A stretch of DNA of 64,000 nt from an uncultured Magnetospirillum sp. (GTDB taxonomy: Bacteria; Pseudomonadota; Alphaproteobacteria; Rhodospirillales; Magnetospirillaceae), in NCBI RefSeq assembly GCF_903853455.1, contig NZ_CAINTR010000114.1, positions 91,093-155,092 on the forward strand. Reading direction: 5' to 3'. Shown piece by piece: positions 8,607 through 17,800 of this stretch; position 1 is the stretch's first letter, and every line of letters starts with the position of its first letter. The notes under the pieces are model-generated. The model was not told the origin of the DNA, did no database searches, and was given only the letters and a program-made list of their open reading frames with translations. The position numbers and the translations under genes were made by a program.

Positions 8607-9092
8607 ATGGCACGGGCTTTCCTCGGTCTCGGCACCAATCTGGGCGACCGCCTCGCCAACCTGCGCGCCGCCATCGCCGCGCTGAATCGCGTCGCCACCG
8701 TCGAGACGGTGTCGGGAGTGTGGGAAACGGCGCCGCTTTACGTGGTCGATCAACCCGCCTTTCTCAACATGGCCGTCGGCATCGTCACCACTCTGCCGCC
8801 GCTGGAGCTGCTGAACCGGCTGAAAGCCCTGGAGAACGACCTGGGCCGCGTGGCGTCGATCCGCTTCGGACCTCGACTGATCGACCTCGACATCCTGTTC
8901 TACGGCGACGTGGTGATGGAGAGCGAGACGCTCACCCTGCCCCATCCCCGCCTGCCCGAGCGCCGCTTCGCGCTGGTGCCGCTAGCCGAGATCGCGGGCG
9001 ATTTGGTGCACCCCGTCGCCGGCCGGACCGTGGCCTCGCTACTGGCCGATCTGCCCGAAGAAGACGACATCCGCCCGGTGGGAACGCTATAG
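8607..9092 (+). CDS. folK: 2-amino-4-hydroxy-6-hydroxymethyldihydropteridine pyrophosphokinase
   Basis: A 161-residue HPPK of folate biosynthesis, transferring pyrophosphate from ATP to 6-hydroxymethyl-7,8-dihydropterin. Seen: [10 protein letters not shown] at the N-terminus, [19 protein letters not shown], and the ATP/Mg-binding block [14 protein letters not shown] followed by [19 protein letters not shown]. Length is normal. It forms a folK-folB pair with the next gene (70 bases), and may share a transcript with the DUF465 gene before it. Confidence 0.95.
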   Translation: MARAFLGLGTNLGDRLANLRAAIAALNRVATVETVSGVWETAPLYVVDQPAFLNMAVGIVTTLPPLELLNRLKALENDLGRVASIRFGPRLIDLDILFYGDVVMESETLTLPHPRLPERRFALVPLAEIAGDLVHPVAGRTVASLLADLPEEDDIRPVGTL

Positions 9093-9162
9093 CACTTGCG
9101 CCGGACTCGACCGCCGCGCTATGACGCTGCCTTCCCCCCTCACGGAGGGGTTCACAAGGACC

Positions 9163-9582
9163 ATGGCCATCGTGTTCGTGCAGCGCAAGCAAGTCGAGAC
9201 CCATCCGGACGCCGCCAACGCCCAGCGTATTTACCGTATCCTGGTGCGCGATCTGGTGTTGAAATGCTCCATCGGCATCCACGCCCACGAGCTGCTGGCG
9301 CCGCAGCGCGTCCGCATCAACGTGGACATGACCGTGCTGGAGCAGGCGGGACCACTGTGCGACGACATCGCCAATGTGGTGTCCTACGAGGACGTCATCG
9401 AGGGCATCAAGACGCTGCTGGCCGACGGCCACATCAATCTGGTGGAAACCCTGGCGGAGAAGATCGCCGAGTTGTGTCTCGGCGACGGCCGGGTCGAAAC
9501 CGCCCGCATCCGGGTCGAGAAGCTGGACGTCTACGCCGAGGCGGCCTCGGTCGGCATCGAGATCGAGCGCGGCCGGGGGTAA
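9163..9582 (+). CDS. folB: Dihydroneopterin aldolase-like protein
   Basis: A 139-residue FolB/FolX-family protein. Seen: ILVRDLVLKCSIGIHAHE near the start, VSYEDVIEGIKTLL in the middle, LVETLAEKIAELCL, and VRVEK-like IRVEKLDVYAEAASVGIEIER at the end. FolB cleaves 7,8-dihydroneopterin to the FolK substrate, which fits its position directly after folK. The start at 9163 (MAIVFVQ) is preferred; an upstream ATG at 9121 would add 14 residues with no family support. AAGGA lies very close before the ATG. Confidence 0.88.
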   Translation: MAIVFVQRKQVETHPDAANAQRIYRILVRDLVLKCSIGIHAHELLAPQRVRINVDMTVLEQAGPLCDDIANVVSYEDVIEGIKTLLADGHINLVETLAEKIAELCLGDGRVETARIRVEKLDVYAEAASVGIEIERGRG

Positions 9583-9619
9583 GAGACGCCCCCCGGCAGG
9601 TGGCCGAAAATGCCCTTAT

Positions 9620-9712
9620 CTTTCGTCACCCCCGCGAAGGGGGCCAAGCACGATGCCCGCGCTGTCGTACCGGCGGCACCATGGACTCCCGCTTTCGCGG
9701 GAGTAACGATGG
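9620..9712. repeat. REP-like palindromic intergenic element
   Basis: Two short dyads: CCCCC-GCGAA-GGGGG at 9629-9643 and ACTCCCGC-TTTC-GCGGGAGT at 9685-9704. The surrounding text (TTTCGTCACCCCCGCGAAGG and GGGAGTAACGATGGG) is the style of dispersed repeats between genes in many alphaproteobacteria. It lies between convergent folB and gapR and may also end both transcripts. Confidence 0.6.
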
Positions 9713-9725
9713 GAAAGGTGACCGG

Positions 9726-9989
9726 CTACGCCTCGCCGAGGGCGGCGAGGTAGAGTTCGAGGATCTGCTCTTCTTCCTCGCGCTCCTGGCGGTCCTTCTT
9801 GCGCAGGGACACGATCTTGCGAATGATCTTGGTGTCGAAGCCCTGGCTCTTGCACTGGGAATAGACATCCTTGATGTCGGCCGACAGCGCCTTCTTCTCT
9901 TCCTCCAGCCGCTCGATCCGCTCGATGAACTGGCGAAGCGCGTCGGCGGCGATTCCACCGATCTGGCTGGTCTTTTGTTCGTCGCTCAT
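9726..9989 (-). CDS. gapR: GapR-family (DUF2312) DNA-binding protein
   Basis: An 87-residue helical protein matching the DUF2312/GapR family: [20 protein letters not shown], then [23 protein letters not shown] and [19 protein letters not shown]. In Caulobacter GapR is a nucleoid-associated protein that binds overtwisted AT-rich DNA during replication and transcription. The full family length is present. It stands alone, convergent with folB and 57 bases from the next minus-strand gene. Confidence 0.92.
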   Translation of the reverse strand: MSDEQKTSQIGGIAADALRQFIERIERLEEEKKALSADIKDVYSQCKSQGFDTKIIRKIVSLRKKDRQEREEEEQILELYLAALGEA

Positions 9990-10046
9990 GGAAACGGGCC
10001 TCTCTGTCGGTTCGGGCCCCGACCATAACCAAGGGCCGGCCGAGGT

Positions 10047-10844
10047 TCAATACACCTCTGCGCGATAGAGCCCCTTATCGGCCAGCACCGGTTCCAGCGC
10101 CTCGGCCAGGATATCGGCCCAGCGCTCGCATCCCGCCGCGTCCGCCACCAGATCCTGCCGGATCTCGAACGACACGTTGGGCAGACCGGCCGCCCCGGCA
10201 TGGGTGTCCAGGGTGTAGTTGATCTCGCGTCCCGAATAAGGCTGATTGTCCCCCACCACCAGCCCGGGACGCGCCGACAGCCAATCCAGCACCGGCCGGG
10301 CCATGCGCGGATCGCGGTTCCACAGCACCCCCACATGCCAAGGGCGCTCCTCGCCACTCCGGATGCAAGGGGTGAAGCTGTGAACGCCCACCACCGCCGG
10401 GGCATGGCCATGACGCCACAACTGGCCGATCCGATTGCCGATCTCGGTATGATAGGGCCAGAACCAATGATCGGCGCGACGCAGCGCCTCGGCCTCGTCC
10501 ACCCCGCGATTCCCCGGCACCTCGATGCCGCAGGACATGGCCGGAATGGAGGACGGATCGCCGGGTTGCCGGTTGCAGTCGATCACCAGCCGGCTGATCC
10601 CGGTCAGAACCGCCGGGCAGTCCAGCCGCCGCGCCAACCGCCGCGCCACCTCGGCCGCGCCGATGTCCCAAGCAACGTGGCAGAACCGGTCGGCGGCGGC
10701 GAGGCCGAGGTCGCCCAGGTCCGGCGGCAAGACCGAAGAGGCGTGGTCGCAGACCACCAGCACCGAAGCCTCGCCATGGGATTCGACGGTTTCGAAGGCA
10801 GGCGGCGCGGGAGGGGAATCGGGAAGAAAGGTGAGCATGGCCAT
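10047..10844 (-). CDS. N-formylglutamate amidohydrolase family protein
   Basis: A 265-residue cytoplasmic hydrolase of the N-formylglutamate amidohydrolase (FGase) fold. Seen: VVCDHASSVLPPDLGDLGL with the conserved D/H pair, HVAWDIGAAEVARRLA, RLVIDCNR, VGVHSFTP and DTHAGAAGLPNVSFEIRQDL. True HutG acts in histidine breakdown, but no hut genes are nearby, so the substrate is unproved. Start set at 10844 (MAMLTF); 10838 and 10886 are alternatives and none has a strong Shine-Dalgarno. Confidence 0.85.
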   Translation of the reverse strand: MAMLTFLPDSPPAPPAFETVESHGEASVLVVCDHASSVLPPDLGDLGLAAADRFCHVAWDIGAAEVARRLARRLDCPAVLTGISRLVIDCNRQPGDPSSIPAMSCGIEVPGNRGVDEAEALRRADHWFWPYHTEIGNRIGQLWRHGHAPAVVGVHSFTPCIRSGEERPWHVGVLWNRDPRMARPVLDWLSARPGLVVGDNQPYSGREINYTLDTHAGAAGLPNVSFEIRQDLVADAAGCERWADILAEALEPVLADKGLYRAEVY

Positions 10845-10926
10845 ACTATAACGTGACAGCAGGAGCATTTTCGAGGCTATCGGCACAAAATATATGCCTC
10901 AATGGAAAATATGGCGCATGGGGCTG

Positions 10927-10955
10927 TTGACAGCCCCCCCCGCTTTCCGTATTTT
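10927..10955 (+). promoter_or_regulatory. Sigma-70-type promoter of rpmJ
   Basis: TTGACA, a 17-base spacer, then TATTTT, ending 66 bases before the rpmJ start. The -35 box is perfect and the spacing ideal for a housekeeping promoter. Confidence 0.7.
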
Positions 10956-11021
10956 CCCGCCTCCGGTCGTGCACCCCGGTGAGGCCGTTTTGAGCGACCA
11001 ATATCTTTAGGAAGTCGGACC

Positions 11022-11147
11022 ATGAAGATTCGCAACTCGCTGAAGTCGGCTAAACTGCGCGACAAGAACTGCCGTATCGTTCGCCGCAAGGGCCGGGTTT
11101 ACGTCATCAACAAGACCAACCCGCGCTTCAAGGCTCGCCAGGGCTAA
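11022..11147 (+). CDS. rpmJ: 50S ribosomal protein L36
   Basis: A 41-residue basic protein, [17 protein letters not shown]... with [20 protein letters not shown], which is the alphaproteobacterial L36. Only one cysteine is present, so this is the form without the full zinc ribbon. AGGA stands about 8 bases upstream of the ATG. It is monocistronic, with a strong promoter before it and a hairpin terminator after it. Confidence 0.97.
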
Positions 11148-11190
11148 GTCCCGGACGCCTGATCGGCCGTTCTCGGCACAGATCGAAGCA

Positions 11191-11215
11191 AGCCGCGCCT
11201 CACCCAGGCGCGGCT
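11191..11215 (+). terminator. Rho-independent terminator of rpmJ
   Basis: AGCCGCGCCT-CACCC-AGGCGCGGCT, a perfect 10-bp stem followed by TTCGTCG, 44 bases beyond the rpmJ stop. It also lies just past the end of the convergent kinase gene and may serve both. Confidence 0.8.
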
Positions 11216-11231
11216 TTCGTCGTTGGTGTGG

Positions 11232-14200
11232 TTATACTGCCGCCACCGCCGCGCTGACCTCGACAAAGGCGCAGCGCACCGGCTCCAGCAGGGTTGCCGC
11301 CGTTTCCAGGTCTTCCTGGACGCAGGCGAGTTCCGCCTCCGCGCACAGTCGGGCGAAACGGAAAGCGCCCGCGCTATTGCCGGCGCCCTTGGCGGAGTGA
11401 GCCGCCTCGCGCGCCGCCACGACGTCACCGGCGGCCACGGCGTCGCTCAAGCCCTCGACCAGGGGCTGAGTGGTATCGATGAACAACTGCAACAACTCGC
11501 GAACCTCGTCCCCGATCTCGCCGAAGATCTGACGCATGGGGGCGAGATCGAGAATGGGAAGAGCCGGCTCGACAACGGCCGGCACCGCCGCCGGCCCGGA
11601 CACCGCGGCCACACTCCCCTCCCCCCGTCCCGCGACTCCACGACGGCGACGCAGCGGGACCGCGTCCGGCAACAGCCGGCGAATGGTGGCGTCCAGTTGA
11701 ACCAAATCGATAGGCTTGGCCAGGAATCCATCCATGCCGCAGTCCTGGCACCGTCGCGCCGTTCCCGACAGCGCGTCGGCGGTCAGGGCGACGATAGGCA
11801 TATGGTGCCCGTTTCCGGTCTCCATCTCCATCTCGCGCACCCGCTGGGTCAGCTCGTAGCCGTCCATTTCCGGCATATGGCAATCGGTGAGCAGCAGGCC
11901 GTAATCCCGGATACGCATGCTCTCCCAGGCCTCGGCACCGTTGGCCACCACCTCGATGGCATAGCCCAGCCGCTCCATCAGATGGCGGATCACCACCTTG
12001 TTGGTGGGATTGTCCTCGGCCACCAGGATCAGGGTCCCGGCGGCGGCGGCTTCCTCGATGGACGGCGGCGCCAAGGCTTCGTCGAGGCCGCCGGCCGCTC
12101 GCTCCTCCACCTCAATGGCGCCGCGGCCGGCGGCGGCGGCCACGGTGCGCCACAAACTGCGCCGCCGCACCGGCTTGGGCAGCACCGCGAACAGGCCGCC
12201 GGTCTGGATCTCGGCGGATGCCGCCGGGTAGATGTCATGGGAGGCGATCAGCACCACCCGCATCTGCGCATCGACTCCAGCGGCGGAGGTCAGGGCACCG
12301 GCCACTCCCAACCGGGTGCGGTAGTCCTGGCTGGCATCCATCAGCGCCACGTCGTAGCTCCACCCCGCCAAGGCCGCCGCCCGCGCCGCCGCCAGGGCGC
12401 CGTCGGCGGAAGCCACCACCGCCACCTGAGCGCCGAAATGGCCGAGATACTGGCGGATGCACTCCGCCGCCACCGGTCCTTCGGCCAGGACCAGCACGGC
12501 GATGCCCGACAGGTCCGGCCCCGCTTCCGGTCCCGCCTCCTGCCCGTCCGCCATCGCCACCGCCAGAGGAACGGTGAACCAGAAACTCGAGCCAGCGCCC
12601 ACATTGCTGGTAACGCCGATATCGCCATTCATGATCGCCACCAGACGGCGACAGATGGACAGGCCCAGGCCGGTACCGCCATAGCGCCGGGAAATGGTGA
12701 TGTCGGCCTGCATGAAAGGCTCGAACAGGCGCGCCTGCTGCTCGGAATCCAGGCCGATACCGGTGTCGGTCACCGAGACTTGCAGCCGTAGCGGCCGTTC
12801 GCGGGCATCCACCGCCTTGACGCTGATCCGCACATAGCCCTTGTCGGTGAACTTGATGGCGTTGCCGGCAAGGTTGGTGATGATCTGGCGCAACCGGACC
12901 GGATCGCCCCGCAACCGGTCGGGCAGGCTGGGGTCCACATAGGTGATGAGGCCGATTCCCTTTTCCTGGGCACGCAGCGTCAGCAATTCCGCCACGCTTT
13001 CGACCACTTCCACCACCGACAAATCGACGACCTCGAGTTCCAACTTGCCCGCCTCGATTTTCGAGAAGTCGAGAATGTCGTTGATGATCGTCAGCAGCGA
13101 GGTGGCCGAGTCGCGGATGACGCGGGCCATTTCCCGCTGCTCGGCCGGCAGCGGCATGTCTTCCAGCAGATGCGCCATGGTCAGCACCCCGTTCATGGGG
13201 GTGCGGATTTCGTGGCTCATGGTGGCCAGGAACAGGGACTTGGCCTGACTGGCATCCTCGGCCATGCGCTTGGCCTCGGCCAGGGCCGCCTCCTCCTCCT
13301 TGTGGCGGGTGATGTCGGTGGACGACACGATCACCGCCGGCTCGCCGTCCATCTCGATCTGGGCCGCCGACAGCATGGCCCAGAATTCGTGGCCGTTGCT
13401 GGCCCGCATCCGGCATTCGAAGCCGGGAACGAAGCCGCGCTGCCGCACCAGTTCCACCAGACGGGTTCGATTCTGGGGATCGGCGTAGCACGAGGACACC
13501 TTGGCGCCGATGGCCTCGGCCTCGGGCACCAGATACAGCTCCGACCAGCGGGGATTGACCGAGATGAGGACGCTGTCCGACACCCGCGAAATGGCCAGGG
13601 CCAGCGGCGAAGTGTCGAGGATGCGGCGCAGCCGCTCCTCGCTGGCCATCAGGGCTCGGCTGGATTCCTGCACCTTGGCCATGGCGTCGCGAAACACCAC
13701 CAACTCGGCGGCCATGTCGGCGATCTCGTCGTTTCCCGACCGGACGATGGGGGCCTGGAAGTCGCCCCCGACAATGCGATGCATGGACTCCGCCAACCCG
13801 GTCAGGCGCGACACCAGGTTGCGTCCGAGGTACAGCCAGACGAACAGCAGCGGACCGAAGAAGGTCAGCATCGCCACCACCAGCAGGGTGTAGCGGCCGA
13901 TGGAGACGGCCGCCTCGGTGCGGCGCTCGTTCTCGGCGGCGTCGGCCTCGGCGGCGGAGACCAGACGGCCCACCGCCGAAGAGGTGCGCGCCACCAGATC
14001 GCGCCCTTCGTCATTGGCGGCGGCCAGACGGACGATGGTCAGCATTTGCAGGCTGCGCAGTTCGAAGACGTTCTCCGGGCCGGTGCCCAGCGCCAGCACC
14101 CGGCGGGTCAACTCGCGCGCCCGCACCGCGCGGGGTCCGTCGCCGGCGGCATCGATCAGCATGGGCAGACGGCGCACCTGTTCCTCATAGGCGCTGCGCA

Positions 14201-14834
14201 ACTCGCCGACCTTCTCCAGGTCGGGGGCGACCACCGCTTCCCGCAGATAGTTGGAGGCCAGCACCACCACCGCCAGGGTCTGGTCGGTGGCCAGTCCCTC
14301 GGTGGAGCGGTGGATCTCCAGGTCGAGGCCGGTGATGGTCTCGGCCAGCGAACGGCCGCGCTCCGACAGTTGCAGCCGCTTGTCCACCAGGATGTTGCGG
14401 TCGACCACATTGTCGCCGAAGGCGGCGATCATGGAGCGGAGTTCCTCCACCCGGCCGGTGTCGGTGGCGGTGTCGGCCAACTGGTCGATCAGGGCCAGCA
14501 GACGCTCGGTCTGCTGTTGCAAGGCGACGAAATTGCTCTGGCGCTGGAACTGCGACTGCGACCCGTCCAGGGCCGGTGCCGCCGCCGCCAGCCGCGCCGT
14601 CGCTTCCGACAGCTTCAGGGCATTGGACACGCTGGCCAGGTTGGTGCGGGTCACCGCCGCCAACAGGCGTTCGATCTCGGAATAGCTGAACCAGGTCATA
14701 ATACCGGCGACCAGAATCATCCCCGCCACGGTTCCCACCGCCACCACCAGCTTGGCGCGAATGCCGAACCGCCAGCGGCCCGCCGCCCCCTTGTCAGCCA
14801 AAGCACTCCCCCCGATCATTCCCTCGGCACACAT
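11232..14834 (-). CDS. Membrane hybrid sensor histidine kinase (HAMP-PAS-HisKA-HATPase-REC-REC-HPt)
   Basis: A 1200-residue unorthodox kinase for multistep phosphorelay. Order: membrane helix about 28-50; helical periplasmic sensor about 50-315; helix 316-337; HAMP to about 390; PAS about 400-510; HisKA with H541 (ATMSHEIRTPMNG); HATPase with NAIKFTDKG, VTDTGIGLD and GGTGLGLS; a first receiver (D833, PKP at 887) whose usual N-terminal acidic pair is missing; a second receiver with intact EDN and D984; and a C-terminal HPt with H1146 (AHSAKGAG). TorS/ArcB-like in architecture. No cognate regulator is adjacent. Start at 14834 has GAGG 4 bases upstream; 14819 is the alternative. It is divergent, 61 bases away, from the radical SAM pair. 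Confidence 0.9.
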   Translation of the reverse strand: MCAEGMIGGSALADKGAAGRWRFGIRAKLVVAVGTVAGMILVAGIMTWFSYSEIERLLAAVTRTNLASVSNALKLSEATARLAAAAPALDGSQSQFQRQSNFVALQQQTERLLALIDQLADTATDTGRVEELRSMIAAFGDNVVDRNILVDKRLQLSERGRSLAETITGLDLEIHRSTEGLATDQTLAVVVLASNYLREAVVAPDLEKVGELRSAYEEQVRRLPMLIDAAGDGPRAVRARELTRRVLALGTGPENVFELRSLQMLTIVRLAAANDEGRDLVARTSSAVGRLVSAAEADAAENERRTEAAVSIGRYTLLVVAMLTFFGPLLFVWLYLGRNLVSRLTGLAESMHRIVGGDFQAPIVRSGNDEIADMAAELVVFRDAMAKVQESSRALMASEERLRRILDTSPLALAISRVSDSVLISVNPRWSELYLVPEAEAIGAKVSSCYADPQNRTRLVELVRQRGFVPGFECRMRASNGHEFWAMLSAAQIEMDGEPAVIVSSTDITRHKEEEAALAEAKRMAEDASQAKSLFLATMSHEIRTPMNGVLTMAHLLEDMPLPAEQREMARVIRDSATSLLTIINDILDFSKIEAGKLELEVVDLSVVEVVESVAELLTLRAQEKGIGLITYVDPSLPDRLRGDPVRLRQIITNLAGNAIKFTDKGYVRISVKAVDARERPLRLQVSVTDTGIGLDSEQQARLFEPFMQADITISRRYGGTGLGLSICRRLVAIMNGDIGVTSNVGAGSSFWFTVPLAVAMADGQEAGPEAGPDLSGIAVLVLAEGPVAAECIRQYLGHFGAQVAVVASADGALAAARAAALAGWSYDVALMDASQDYRTRLGVAGALTSAAGVDAQMRVVLIASHDIYPAASAEIQTGGLFAVLPKPVRRRSLWRTVAAAAGRGAIEVEERAAGGLDEALAPPSIEEAAAAGTLILVAEDNPTNKVVIRHLMERLGYAIEVVANGAEAWESMRIRDYGLLLTDCHMPEMDGYELTQRVREMEMETGNGHHMPIVALTADALSGTARRCQDCGMDGFLAKPIDLVQLDATIRRLLPDAVPLRRRRGVAGRGEGSVAAVSGPAAVPAVVEPALPILDLAPMRQIFGEIGDEVRELLQLFIDTTQPLVEGLSDAVAAGDVVAAREAAHSAKGAGNSAGAFRFARLCAEAELACVQEDLETAATLLEPVRCAFVEVSAAVAAV

Positions 14835-14895
14835 AATGCCTCAGCCGATCTCGTCATGGAAGTTAGACGGAATGCAGTGGTAGAATGCCGCCGTC

Positions 14896-16491
14896 ATGAT
14901 GCCGCAAGCCGCCGTTTCCTCGCTTCTCACCGATGCCCTGGCGCACGAGCAAGCCGGTCGGCTGGCCGAGATGGAGCGTTGCGTGCGCGCCGCCTTGGCA
15001 CAAGCCCCCGACCATCCCGGCGCGTTGTTCGCCCTGGCGCGGCTGGCCTTGCGGTCGGGCCGCTTCTCCGTCGCCCTGGATCTGACCGAGCGCGCCCTCG
15101 CCGCCGCCCCCCAAGCCCCCGAGTTGCATCGGACCAAGGGGCTGGCGCTGGCCAATATGGGACGCATCGAGGAGGGCTGCGCCGCCCTGTCCCACGCCCT
15201 GTCGCTGGCGCCGGACTGGGTGGATGCCGCCTGCGATCTCGGCCGCCTGCTGTTCCAGGCCGAGCGGCTGGACGAGATGCTGAGTCTGCTGGTTCCCTTC
15301 GACGCGCCGGCGGCGCATGTCCTGCGTGGTCAGGCCTTGATGGTGCTGGGCCGGTTGGACGAGGCGGCGGCAGGCTATGGCCGCGCCCTGGAATTGGCGC
15401 CCGGCCAGGACGACGCCATCTTCGGCCTGGCCTCGGTCCATATCGAGCGCGACCAGCCCCAGCCGGTGCTGGACCTGATCGAGCCGCGTATCGCCGCCGC
15501 CGGAGAGCGGAACCGCCTGCTTTACCTGCGGGCGGTGGCCAACGGCATGCTGGGCCGCGAAGCCGAGGCCGAAGCCGACACCAACACTCTGCGCGACGGT
15601 ATGCTGGCTCAACTGGCGCGGCGCGGCAACCTGCCGGCGGAAGTGTTCGTCCAGCTCAGCCGCCGCTGCAACCTGCGCTGCACCATGTGCGGCCACGCGG
15701 TGTGGAAGGATCTGTCGGGCTTCATGTCCGACGAGGTCTTCGCCCGCGTTCTGTCGGAATGCGAAGCCGCCGGCATCCGCACCATGACCATCCTGGCGGC
15801 CCAGGGCGAGCCCTTCCTGCATCCCCGCGCCTTCGAGATGATGGAGGAGGCCGTCGCCAAGGGAATGGCGGTGACGGTGGTCACCAACGGCACCCCCTTC
15901 ACCCCGGAGCGGATCGAGCGGCTGGCCGGCCTCGGTCTGGCCTGCCTGCAATTCTCCTTCGCCGGCTGGGACGCTCCCAGCTACGAAAGCGTCTATGTGG
16001 GCGCCAAGTTCGACCGGGCGGTAAAGACGCTGAAGGCCATCAACGCGGCGCTGAAACCCACCAACACCTCCTTCGTGGTCAAGGCGGTGGCGCCGGACAA
16101 TTCCGAGGATTACGTCACCCGCACCCGCGCCTTCCTCAATGGATTGGGCATCGACCGGGTCAACACCGTCGCTCCCAACAATTTCGGCGGCACCGTCCAA
16201 TTGGGCCGCTTGTGGGAAAAGACCGGAATCTGGAGCTACCGCAATCTCGACAAGCATCGCCGCACCGTCTGTCGGGTGCTGATGCGCGCGGTCGGCGTCT
16301 ATGTGGACGGCTCGGTCACCGCCTGCGGCTGCTACGATTCCAACGCGGCGCTCCGCATCGGCGACATCATGAGCGAAAGCCTGTCCGAGATCCGCAACGG
16401 CCCCCGCTTCACCACCATCCTCGACGCCTTCCGGCACGGCGACGTCTCGGAAGTGCCGCTGTGCTCCAAATGCGACGACCCTTTCGGCTGA
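14896..16491 (+). CDS. TPR-radical SAM-SPASM protein, first of a tandem pair
   Basis: A 531-residue protein. Residues about 5-240 are TPR-like helical repeats (ALFALARLALRSGRF, ALMVLGRLDEAAAGYGRALEL). A radical SAM domain follows with the 4Fe-4S motif C258-x3-C262-x2-C265 (CNLRCTMC), GEPFLHP as the SAM-binding GGE-like motif, and VVTNGTPFTPERIERL. The C-terminal SPASM-type cysteines are C459, C477, C479, C523 and C526, ending CSKCDDPFG. Such proteins do radical chemistry on peptides or sugars; the substrate here is not recognisable, and no small precursor peptide gene was seen nearby. The paralogue at 16496 starts 4 bases after this stop, so the two are an operon. Confidence 0.85.
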   Translation: MMPQAAVSSLLTDALAHEQAGRLAEMERCVRAALAQAPDHPGALFALARLALRSGRFSVALDLTERALAAAPQAPELHRTKGLALANMGRIEEGCAALSHALSLAPDWVDAACDLGRLLFQAERLDEMLSLLVPFDAPAAHVLRGQALMVLGRLDEAAAGYGRALELAPGQDDAIFGLASVHIERDQPQPVLDLIEPRIAAAGERNRLLYLRAVANGMLGREAEAEADTNTLRDGMLAQLARRGNLPAEVFVQLSRRCNLRCTMCGHAVWKDLSGFMSDEVFARVLSECEAAGIRTMTILAAQGEPFLHPRAFEMMEEAVAKGMAVTVVTNGTPFTPERIERLAGLGLACLQFSFAGWDAPSYESVYVGAKFDRAVKTLKAINAALKPTNTSFVVKAVAPDNSEDYVTRTRAFLNGLGIDRVNTVAPNNFGGTVQLGRLWEKTGIWSYRNLDKHRRTVCRVLMRAVGVYVDGSVTACGCYDSNAALRIGDIMSESLSEIRNGPRFTTILDAFRHGDVSEVPLCSKCDDPFG

Positions 16492-16495
16492 GGCC

Positions 16496-17800
16496 ATGAA
16501 ACAGAAAACAGCCAAACGCCCCGATCCCGCCGCCGTGATGGCCGAAGCCCAGCGCCTGATGGATTCCCAGATGCTGGCCGAAGCCATCGACGTCCTGGAG
16601 AGTCTGGCCGGCAATCCCGACGCCGACTACCGCCGGGCCGGGCTGCTGCTGGTGCTGAACCGTCCGGCCGAGGCGGAAACGCTCTACCGCTCCATTCTCG
16701 CCGTCGCGCCGGGCCACCTGGACACCATGGTCGGGCTGGCCGGCAGTCTGGTCGCCCAAAGCCGGCCCGAGGAGGCGCTGCCGCTGCTGGAACCGGCGGT
16801 GCGGGCCCAACCGAACTCGGGCCGTATCGCCTATCTGGCCGGAATCGCCCTCGACGAAGCCGGCCACGCCGCCGCCGCGGCCGCCCAACTGGCCAAGGCC
16901 CGCGCCCTGGTGATCGCGCCCTTGGAACGCCGCAAGCTGGTCCCCTACGAGATCTACGTCCAACTCAGCCGCCGCTGCAATCTCCACTGCACCATGTGCG
17001 GCTGGGAGATCTGGAGGGACAATTCCGGCTTCATGGACACCCCGGTGTTCGAGCGGGTGATCGCCGAGGCCAAGGCCTGCGGCATCAAGCCCATGCACAT
17101 CCTGGCCGGCCAGGGCGAGCCGTTCCTGCACCCCCAGATCTTCGAGATGCTGGAACGCGCCGTGGCCGAGGGCTTCGACGTGGGCATCGTCACCAACGGC
17201 ACCCCGTTCACCCCCGAGCGGATCGAGCGTCTCGCCGGAATCGGCCTGGCCTATCTTCAGTTCTCCTTCGCCGGCTGGGACGCCCAAAGCTATGAAAGCG
17301 TCTATGTGGGCGCCAAGTTCGACCGCACCCTGGCCAACCTCAAGGCGGTGCACAAGGCGCTCAAGGGAACCAAAACCCGCTTCGCGGTCAAGGCGGTGGC
17401 GCTGGGCGACTGGCAGGAGAACCTGCGCAAGACCAAGACCTTCCTCGCCGGCCACGGCATCGACGACGTGTGGACGGTGCCGGCCAACAATTTCGGCGGA
17501 TCGGTCCAGGCCGGCAGCTTCCACGAAAAACACGGAATCTGGTCGCTGAAGGATGTCGACCACCACCGCCTGATGCCGTGCCGCCTGTTCCTCAAGGCCG
17601 TCGGCGTGTTCTGCGACGGGACCGTCACCGCTTGCGGCTGTTACGATTCCAACGCCCAGCTTCGCCTCGGCAACATCATGGAACAGGGACTGGCCGAGAT
17701 TCGCGACGGCGAGACCTACCGCCGCATCCTCGACGGCTTTCGCCACGGCGACGTCAAGGACGTGCCCATGTGCGGCAAGTGCGACGACCCGTTCGGGTAA
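16496..17800 (+). CDS. TPR-radical SAM-SPASM protein, second of a tandem pair
   Basis: A 434-residue close paralogue of the preceding gene with a shorter TPR region (about residues 10-140). The radical SAM motif is C161-x3-C165-x2-C168 (CNLHCTMC), followed by GQGEPFLHPQIFEMLE and TNGTPFTPERIERLAG. The C-terminus repeats the paralogue's pattern, with TACGCYDSNAQLRLGNI and a final CGKCDDPFG. Long stretches (QFSFAGWDA, SYESVYVGAKFDR) are identical in both proteins, showing a recent tandem duplication or strong constraint. The stop abuts the stop of the convergent kinase at 17801 with no terminator room. Substrate unknown. Confidence 0.85.
   Translation: MKQKTAKRPDPAAVMAEAQRLMDSQMLAEAIDVLESLAGNPDADYRRAGLLLVLNRPAEAETLYRSILAVAPGHLDTMVGLAGSLVAQSRPEEALPLLEPAVRAQPNSGRIAYLAGIALDEAGHAAAAAAQLAKARALVIAPLERRKLVPYEIYVQLSRRCNLHCTMCGWEIWRDNSGFMDTPVFERVIAEAKACGIKPMHILAGQGEPFLHPQIFEMLERAVAEGFDVGIVTNGTPFTPERIERLAGIGLAYLQFSFAGWDAQSYESVYVGAKFDRTLANLKAVHKALKGTKTRFAVKAVALGDWQENLRKTKTFLAGHGIDDVWTVPANNFGGSVQAGSFHEKHGIWSLKDVDHHRLMPCRLFLKAVGVFCDGTVTACGCYDSNAQLRLGNIMEQGLAEIRDGETYRRILDGFRHGDVKDVPMCGKCDDPFG

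Noticed and set aside
13170..16499. Plus-strand frame of 1109 codons over the kinase and radical SAM genes
   Set aside because: Antisense and out of frame to well-supported genes on both sides; its residue content is low-complexity Arg/Gly/His.
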